Position numbers and translations under genes: made by a program. Positions 1 through 4,077 of a DNA stretch of 5,670 nt are shown piece after piece; position 1 is the first letter of the stretch; each line of letters starts with the position of its first letter. The notes beneath the pieces were generated by a model. The model had not been told where the DNA came from. It made no database searches and saw nothing but the letters and a program-made list of their open reading frames with translations. Source of the DNA: Candidatus Hydrogenedentota bacterium (GTDB lineage Bacteria; Hydrogenedentota; Hydrogenedentia; Hydrogenedentales; SLHB01); contig JAKJDA010000058.1 of assembly GCA_022706165.1 (NCBI GenBank), positions 5,686 through 11,355 on the forward strand, given 5' to 3'.

Positions 1-423
1 TATCTCGCCCCGCGCGCCCAGCACGCGCACCACGACCTTCTCGCCATGCACCGTCGGAAACAACGACACGCGCATCGCCTGCCCGCACGGCGTCGCGTCG
101 GCGTCGATGCGCCCGTCCTGCGGCACGTCGCGCTGATAAACTGTGATCTTCGCAAGGATCTTCGTGCGTGCGACAATCTTCGCGTGGTGTTGTCGCGGCA
201 ACCGCGCGACCTCGTGCAGCAGACCGTCCACACGCCACCGCACCGACGTCGCGTCCGCCCACGGCTCGATGTGGATATCGCCGACACCGTGCCGCACGGC
301 CGCCAGGAACAACGCATTCAACGCGTTAGCGACACCCACCTCACCGGTGTCGAGCTCGGCCAACGCGAATGGGCCGGGCGCGCTGTCGGGCCTGTCGTTA
401 TCTAGAATGCGTAACGTAACCAC
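1..423 (-). CDS. GspE/PilB-family secretion ATPase, N-terminal part (truncated by window edge)
   Basis: This is the start of a type II secretion / type IV pilus assembly ATPase, a cytoplasmic hexamer that powers pseudopilus or pilus assembly through the GspF platform. It has 141 codons and continues past the left edge. Family signatures are clear: GDIHIEP at residues 48-54, VRWRVDGLL at 61-69, PQDGRI at 101-106, and RVSLFPTVHGEKVVVRVL at 118-135. The Walker A and B motifs should follow outside the window, so catalytic competence cannot be judged. The start is GTG at 423, chosen because a strong Shine-Dalgarno AGGAGGT lies four bases upstream. Only about 47 residues precede the DIHIEP motif, so the N1E/MshEN domain usual in GspE and PilB is missing, unless it lies on another gene. 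It sits downstream of two GspF-family genes on the same strand. GspE versus PilB cannot be separated from this fragment, so no symbol is given. Confidence 0.93.
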   Translation of the reverse strand, partial: MVTLRILDNDRPDSAPGPFALAELDTGEVGVANALNALFLAAVRHGVGDIHIEPWADATSVRWRVDGLLHEVARLPRQHHAKIVARTKILAKITVYQRDVPQDGRIDADATPCGQAMRVSLFPTVHGEKVVVRVLGARGEI

Positions 424-427
424 GGAT

Positions 428-434
428 ACCTCCT
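428..434 (-). promoter_or_regulatory. Ribosome binding site of the GspE-like gene
   Basis: The minus strand reads AGGAGGT, a near-complete match to the anti-Shine-Dalgarno, followed by four bases and then GTG. It decides the GTG start at 423. No other in-frame start with a comparable site is seen. The site lies just outside the nested inverted repeat, so folding of that repeat should leave it exposed. Confidence 0.85.
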
Positions 435-446
435 GATGAAGAAAGA

Positions 447-628
447 AATGAACCACAGATGCACACAGATGGGCACAGATAAGAGAAGAATTTTTCGACA
501 GGATTTACAGGATTAACAAGATTAAAGAAAGAGGGAGCGTTTCCCCACGTTCTTAATCTTGTCAATCCTGTCGAAAACTCTTCGCTTTTCTTCCATCTGT
601 GTGTATCTGTGTTCATCTGTGGTTCATT
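447..628. repeat. Nested imperfect inverted repeat made of short degenerate tandem units
   Basis: A large fold-back fills most of the 212-bp gap between the second GspF-like gene and the ATPase gene. The outer arms are 447-480 and 595-628. Each holds three degenerate units of about 10 bases around CACAGAT, and the outermost 15 bases (447-461 against 614-628) pair perfectly. The inner arms are 492-525 and 553-577, built from units of 9-10 bases around ACAGGATT or ACAAGATT. The left arm has three such units and the right arm two. The centre (526-552) is a short loop with a minor GGGA/TCCC stem. The region is visibly more AT-rich than its coding flanks. From memory, similar CACAGAT and ACAGGATTA strings recur in many environmental bacterial genomes; copy number here cannot be tested. 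It could be a non-autonomous palindromic element, an RNA-stabilising stem or an attenuator. Confidence 0.85.
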
Positions 629-635
629 CTCTTTT

Positions 636-2249
636 TTATAAACTATAAAACAGCGTGTCCGACAGTTGTGAGATCACGCCGAGCGTCGCCACTTCGACCC
701 ACATAACACCAAGTCCAATAATCACCACACACAACGGCAACAGGATATCGAGGAGTATCCGCGCGCGTTTGCTGCTCTGTTGCCGGTAATGGCGTGCGAC
801 GTGGCCAAGGCACGACGGCAACATCCCGGAGCTCTCACCAACCGCCGCCATCGAACGGAACGACGGCAAGAACAAGCGTTCGCGACGCAACGCATCGGCC
901 AAGGACGTTCCCTGTTCGACCTTTGCCTGTATCCGTGTTAGCGCGCGCGCATATCCGCGACTGACCGATGCCTGCGCAACATCGCCCAGCGCGACATCCA
1001 GCGTGACGCCGTTCGCGAGCAGCCGTTCCAGCAGCAGACCGATATGTGCGAGATTGTTGCGTCGATAAAAGCCGCCGACCGACAGAAAAAGCCTGCTGCT
1101 TAAGGCGCGCGGCGACACGATGAAGCGGCGAGAGATGGCGAGGCGGCTAAGCACGTGCCAGAATGTGACGAAAACGCAAAGTACAATGAAGAGAAAGAGG
1201 TAGTACTGCTGATATTGGGATAAATGGATTTGCCTTTCGTTGTTCATGGTAAACGTGGTGAAGCCGAACAGCTTGCTCACAAATCCGCTGTGCGCTCTAA
1301 ACAGCACGCCGAAGTCCATGACCATAGCCTCATACATTGGAAAAATCCAACTGGTGATAAAACTTATGAGGGTCACCAGCGCTGTAACCAGGAAAATAAC
1401 ATACGCCATCTGATTGCGGCGCGTGGTGCGGAACGCGATGTCGTCGCTGAGGTATACGGCGAGGTCTTTCAGCACGGTTTCGAGCGTGCCGGAACGTTCT
1501 CCCACGGCCACGAGGTCGGTATAGTACGTAGGGAAGAAGCGTGGACGTGTGCGCAGGGCGTCATGCAACGATAGCCCCTGTCGCAGGTCTCGCGCGATCC
1601 CGGAAAGCGACGATGCCGTCAGACCGTTGGGTGCATCGACCACGGCGCGCTCCAACGTGTCCGGCAAAAACGAGTTGCAGCGAATCGCGGATGCGAGCAG
1701 TTCGGTAACGTCTGCCAGCTCGCGTAGCCGCTTGAGCTTGCGGAAGACGATTAACGCGCGGCTACGTGCGCGGTTGGGCAGCAGCAAGACCAGCCAGACA
1801 ATCCCAAGCGCGATCACCATCGACTGAAGGAACCAAACCAGCATGTCTTCCGCGGGTAACCGCTCTTCGGTCAGGATGAACGCCACGTCCAGCAACAAGA
1901 ACACAAGAAACATCGCGCCGATAAGACGGATATAGAATGTGCGCTTGCGCCAGAACGGCGACGGGCCGGAGGAAGCAGTTTCGAGGCGTTTGATAGGTTC
2001 TTTGGGCGGCTCAACGGAGCGTTGCGCTCGCAGCAAATTGAGCGTCATTTCCAACAGAAGCAAACCCAAACCCAATGTCACTAAGGCCGCAACAATATAG
2101 CCTGCGATGACATCGCGCTGGACAAGCCAATAGGTCAACGCGCCCATGAGCAAGAAAGTCGCAGCGACAAACGCCGACACCCAGCCCGTGCTGACGGTTC
2201 GCCGCGTTCCGTCTCTGTCGCGCTTGTCGCGAAAATCGTCCTGCTTCAT
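636..2249 (-). CDS. Enlarged GspF/PilC-family inner-membrane platform protein (second paralogue, F')
   Basis: A 537-residue membrane protein with two T2SSF (GspF) domains. Domain 1 spans about residues 175-300, with the VGERSGTLETVL motif at 249-260. Domain 2 spans about 395-530, with VGESSGMLPSCL at 470-481. Each is followed by a hydrophobic segment (about 282-306 and 497-526), and a further one lies near 348-369. Unlike classic GspF (about 400 residues), the usual soluble N-terminal region is replaced by four predicted membrane helices near 23-43, 48-66, 104-125 and 136-157. The start ATG at 2249 lies two bases after the stop of the canonical GspF gene, implying translational coupling; the Shine-Dalgarno is weak (GGGG, 11 bases away). 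The frame stays open upstream, but that stretch overlaps the GspF gene and does not look like this family. By homology it should contact the ATPase in the inner membrane. Its specific role is not known to me. Confidence 0.92.
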   Translation of the reverse strand: MKQDDFRDKRDRDGTRRTVSTGWVSAFVAATFLLMGALTYWLVQRDVIAGYIVAALVTLGLGLLLLEMTLNLLRAQRSVEPPKEPIKRLETASSGPSPFWRKRTFYIRLIGAMFLVFLLLDVAFILTEERLPAEDMLVWFLQSMVIALGIVWLVLLLPNRARSRALIVFRKLKRLRELADVTELLASAIRCNSFLPDTLERAVVDAPNGLTASSLSGIARDLRQGLSLHDALRTRPRFFPTYYTDLVAVGERSGTLETVLKDLAVYLSDDIAFRTTRRNQMAYVIFLVTALVTLISFITSWIFPMYEAMVMDFGVLFRAHSGFVSKLFGFTTFTMNNERQIHLSQYQQYYLFLFIVLCVFVTFWHVLSRLAISRRFIVSPRALSSRLFLSVGGFYRRNNLAHIGLLLERLLANGVTLDVALGDVAQASVSRGYARALTRIQAKVEQGTSLADALRRERLFLPSFRSMAAVGESSGMLPSCLGHVARHYRQQSSKRARILLDILLPLCVVIIGLGVMWVEVATLGVISQLSDTLFYSL

Positions 2250-2251
2250 CG

Positions 2252-3463
2252 CTAGAACATCCCCGTTAGCGAATTCCCGCCCAGGAAAGTGGGCAGATAG
2301 ATCGAGACCGCGATCGCCCCGACGGTCACTGCGATCACGATCAACAATGCCGGTGCCAAGGCCGCGCCGGCAAAGCGGTCGTAGTTCGCCACCCGCCGGT
2401 CGTATCCTTCCGCGAGAAACAGTAGCGTGTCGGCCATATCGCCACGCTCCTCCGCCGAACTCAGCATCCAACAGAACGCGCGCTCGAAACAGCCCGTTTC
2501 CTGCAACGACTCGCCCACGGGGGCTCCAAGCTCAATATTCGAAATGGCCTTGGTCGCGCCCGCGCGTAAACGTCCATCGCCCGCAGCTTCGGCGGCGATA
2601 TCCAGCGCGTCCAGAATCGGCACATCGCTCGATGCGAGCATTCCGAGCGCCCGCGTGAAACGCGCCATCGCGACCGCGCGGTGCATCCGGCCAAGGACAG
2701 GAAGGCGCGCCTTGATCCAGTCCAGCGCAGGGAGACTTCGAGGCCCCGTCATTCCCCAGCCGCTCAGCAACCCAGCCGTGATGACGAGACCAAAAACCGC
2801 CCCCGCAATGGGGAAAAACCGGAAAAGAGGCAGCGTTGTTCTACTCGTAAGCGACTCGCCTAGCGACAGAAGCAAGCCCTGTTGCGCGCGGTATTCTGGC
2901 AAAACTTTCCACATGAGCAGCAGCAGCACCCCCAGCGCCACCGCTGACACGATCGCCGGATACGCCAGGGCCATTTGCATGCGGTCGCGCAGGGTGGCCA
3001 TGCGTTGCGAGTATTGGACGAGGGTCGCGAAGACGCCGGGGAGGTTGCCGGTGCGTTCACCGGCGCGGACCATGCTAATGTAGACGGGCGGGAAGCTCGA
3101 CTCGTGGATCATCAGGGCTTCTTCGAGCGAACTGCCGTGGGTGATGTGCTCGTGCATGTCTTCGAGCACGGCGCGAAGCTTGCGGCTAGACACGTCGCGC
3201 GCAAGGGCGGCGATGCTGGGCGCAAGCGGCAAACCGCTGCGGGTGATCGCGAGCATCTGTTCGTTGAAAAGTTCGAGGTCTTCCCAGGTCAGGCGCTGTT
3301 TTTGCCGTACGTAGCCCAGCCGCGCGATGACCGGCTCGACCTTGCTGACTTGCAGCCCCTGTTCTTGCAGCATTTGGACCACGCGTTGCTGCGTGGATTC
3401 CTCGATCTCGCCCTTGATGACGCGCCCGCCCGCGTCCACGGCTCGGTAACGAAATAGTTGCAT
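2252..3463 (-). CDS. gspF: Type II secretion / type IV pilus inner-membrane platform protein GspF/PilC family
   Basis: A 403-residue protein of standard GspF length. It is the polytopic inner-membrane platform that couples the cytoplasmic ATPase to pseudopilin or pilin assembly. The N terminus MQLFRYRAVDAGGRVIKGEI is typical. The first T2SSF domain covers about 62-187, with RSGLPL at 75-80 and VRAGERTGNL at 132-141. The second covers about 262-395, with the degenerate SAEERGDM at 336-343 where the family usually has a GEESG-like motif. Predicted membrane helices lie near 168-187, 217-237 and 367-391. The start ATG at 3463 is preceded by GGGAGAAGGA. The longer open frame to 3688 adds a low-complexity Arg/Ser-rich stretch unlike the family, so it is not used. 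It ends two bases before the second GspF-like gene and is the first gene of the visible minus-strand operon. The symbol could equally be pilC; the pathway is undecided. Confidence 0.94.
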   Translation of the reverse strand: MQLFRYRAVDAGGRVIKGEIEESTQQRVVQMLQEQGLQVSKVEPVIARLGYVRQKQRLTWEDLELFNEQMLAITRSGLPLAPSIAALARDVSSRKLRAVLEDMHEHITHGSSLEEALMIHESSFPPVYISMVRAGERTGNLPGVFATLVQYSQRMATLRDRMQMALAYPAIVSAVALGVLLLLMWKVLPEYRAQQGLLLSLGESLTSRTTLPLFRFFPIAGAVFGLVITAGLLSGWGMTGPRSLPALDWIKARLPVLGRMHRAVAMARFTRALGMLASSDVPILDALDIAAEAAGDGRLRAGATKAISNIELGAPVGESLQETGCFERAFCWMLSSAEERGDMADTLLFLAEGYDRRVANYDRFAGAALAPALLIVIAVTVGAIAVSIYLPTFLGGNSLTGMF

Positions 3464-3464
3464 G

Positions 3465-3474
3465 TCCTTCTCCC
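3465..3474 (-). promoter_or_regulatory. Ribosome binding site of the canonical GspF gene
   Basis: The minus strand reads GGGAGAAGGA and then, one base later, ATG. Its GGGAG core is at workable Shine-Dalgarno spacing. It supports the start at 3463 over the longer open frame. Confidence 0.7.
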
Positions 3475-3561
3475 GTGAAGCCGCCTGGAAACGCTTTTCG
3501 CATACATATGACCGTCCGGCGCCAAGGCGATCACGCGAAACGCATATTCCCGGTCGAGAGT

Positions 3562-3569
3562 GGGGGGGG
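3562..3569 (+). repeat. G8 homopolymer tract
   Basis: Eight consecutive G residues lie about 100 bases upstream of the GspF start (C8 on the transcribed minus strand). Such runs are prone to slippage. Here it lies outside any supported gene, so an effect could only be on promoter spacing or an untranslated leader. It may also be chance or an assembly-sensitive spot. Confidence 0.6.
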
Positions 3570-3763
3570 CAGGCTTCTGTTGAGGCGGTCCGGGCGGTTT
3601 GCCGCAACGTGCTGCGTGTGTTTTCACGTTGGATGCATACGGCATGTTCCCGTTCCGTGCGTCTTGACGGGGATGCGAGTCGTCGCATTCACATTTCGAT
3701 TCGTCCGAACTTCTCGTCCCATTTTTCGCGCCGGTTTTGCCGTCTCGTTCATTCCTTTGTCTT

Positions 3764-3792
3764 TGTAGCGCCCGGTCTCTGTGCCGGGCGCA
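3764..3792 (+). repeat. GC-rich palindromic intergenic repeat, copy 1
   Basis: The element has perfect 8-base arms GCGCCCGG (3768-3775) and CCGGGCGC (3784-3791) around an 8-base loop, preceded by TGTA. The same element occurs at 3902-3930 in the opposite orientation, with one internal base change across about 27 positions. It has no T-run after either arm, so a classic intrinsic terminator is unlikely. It looks like a dispersed extragenic palindrome. Confidence 0.8.
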
Positions 3793-3901
3793 TGTTGGGG
3801 CAAACGACACGACGCCATCCCTATCGCTCTGGATCAGAGTGACCAGAATGTCCCATCCCTCAAACTGACTTGGCGCACGAATATCGACCCTTGCGCCCAG
3901 A

Positions 3902-3930
3902 CGCGCCCGGCACGGAGACCGGGCGCTACA
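3902..3930 (-). repeat. GC-rich palindromic intergenic repeat, copy 2 (inverted)
   Basis: This is the reverse-complement copy of the 3764-3792 element. Its arms are GCGCCCGG (3903-3910) and CCGGGCGC (3919-3926) with an 8-base loop, followed by TACA and an A-run. Together the copies bracket about 110 bp and could fold on themselves singly or pair with each other. The A-run side gives a T-run before, not after, the stem on the minus strand, which argues against terminator function. Confidence 0.8.
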
Positions 3931-3962
3931 AAAAAGTCGCCGATGACCATTCTCATGCGCAA

Positions 3963-4004
3963 GTGTTCGGTTTTTGAACACGATCCGTCAACGGGGATCG
4001 TTTT
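3963..4004 (+). promoter_or_regulatory. Two adjoining small hairpins, the second followed by T4
   Basis: Hairpin A pairs GTGTTC (3963-3968) with GAACAC (3976-3981). Hairpin B pairs CGATCC (3981-3986) with GGATCG (3995-4000) and is followed by TTTT (4001-4004). They share base 3981, so they compete by one pair. Hairpin B resembles a weak intrinsic terminator on the plus strand, but no plus-strand gene precedes it. A leader or attenuator role, or chance, is possible. Confidence 0.35.
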
Positions 4005-4021
4005 CATGACGAAAGGACAGG

Positions 4022-4052
4022 CGAGAATGATACAATGTGTATCGAGAATGAT
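4022..4052 (+). promoter_or_regulatory. Possible promoter -10 with operator-like palindrome and direct repeats
   Basis: TACAAT at 4031-4036 resembles a sigma-70 -10 box. The best -35 candidate, ATGACG at 4006-4011, is weak and 19 bases away. The -10 overlaps a perfect inverted repeat, GATACA (4029-4034), ATG, TGTATC (4038-4043). The decamer CGAGAATGAT occurs at 4022-4031 and again at 4043-4052, exactly 21 bases apart, which is two helical turns. This layout fits a repressor or activator site controlling the downstream gene. All of this is inference from pattern. Confidence 0.35.
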
Positions 4053-4064
4053 TGGGGCATCGAG

Positions 4065-4070
4065 AAGGAG
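4065..4070 (+). promoter_or_regulatory. Ribosome binding site of the dockerin/kelch-like gene
   Basis: AAGGAG lies seven bases before ATG at 4078. In-frame ATGs also exist at 4006, 4027 and 4048. The one at 4027 has a weaker AAAGGA nine bases upstream. The 4078 start has the best site and gives a more normal signal-peptide length. Confidence 0.75.
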
Positions 4071-4077
4071 AGTTTTC

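Larger units (their letters stand above)
3464..4077. other. Divergent intergenic region, no supported gene
   Basis: This 614-bp stretch separates the minus-strand GspF gene from the plus-strand dockerin-like gene. Several frames are open across it, but none has a convincing start, recognisable family signature and sensible stop together. It holds a G8 run (3562-3569) and a perfect 7-base inverted repeat (CAACGTG at 3605-3611 with CACGTTG at 3625-3631). It also holds two inverted copies of a GC-rich palindrome, two adjoining hairpins (3963-4000) and a possible promoter near 4031. Minus-strand promoters for the GspF operon must lie here or further upstream, but I see no clear sigma-70 match. 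Confidence 0.6.

Noticed and set aside
46..405. Plus-strand open frames at the left edge
   Set aside because: They are Arg/His-rich shadows opposite the ATPase gene, whose family motifs are unmistakable on the other strand.
398..616. 72-residue minus-strand open frame between F' and ATPase genes
   Set aside because: It is a translation of the nested inverted repeat (for example NLVNPVNPV from the ACAGGATT units) and runs into the ATPase start out of frame.
447..628. CRISPR array
   Set aside because: The units are 9-10 bases, degenerate, with no spacers, and arranged as an inverted repeat.
2250..2471. Longer N terminus for the second GspF-like protein
   Set aside because: The extra 74 residues lie wholly inside the canonical GspF gene, are Arg/Gly-rich and unlike the family; the ATG at 2249 fits coupling to the upstream stop.
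3464..3688. Longer N terminus for the canonical GspF protein
   Set aside because: A clear ribosome binding site and the typical MQLFRYRAVD start place the gene start at 3463; the extension is low-complexity and unlike GspF.
3624..3818. Small basic minus-strand open frame (possible 42-64 residue peptide)
   Set aside because: Its AGGA abuts an internal ATG with no spacing, its first part comes from the palindromic repeat, and it has no recognisable features.
3764..3930. Intrinsic terminators at the GC-rich palindromes
   Set aside because: Neither stem is followed by a T-run on either strand, and no gene ends next to them.
3289..3981. 230-residue minus-strand open frame across the intergenic region
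   Set aside because: It crosses both palindromic repeats and ends 170 bases inside the GspF gene in another frame, with no family signature over most of its length.
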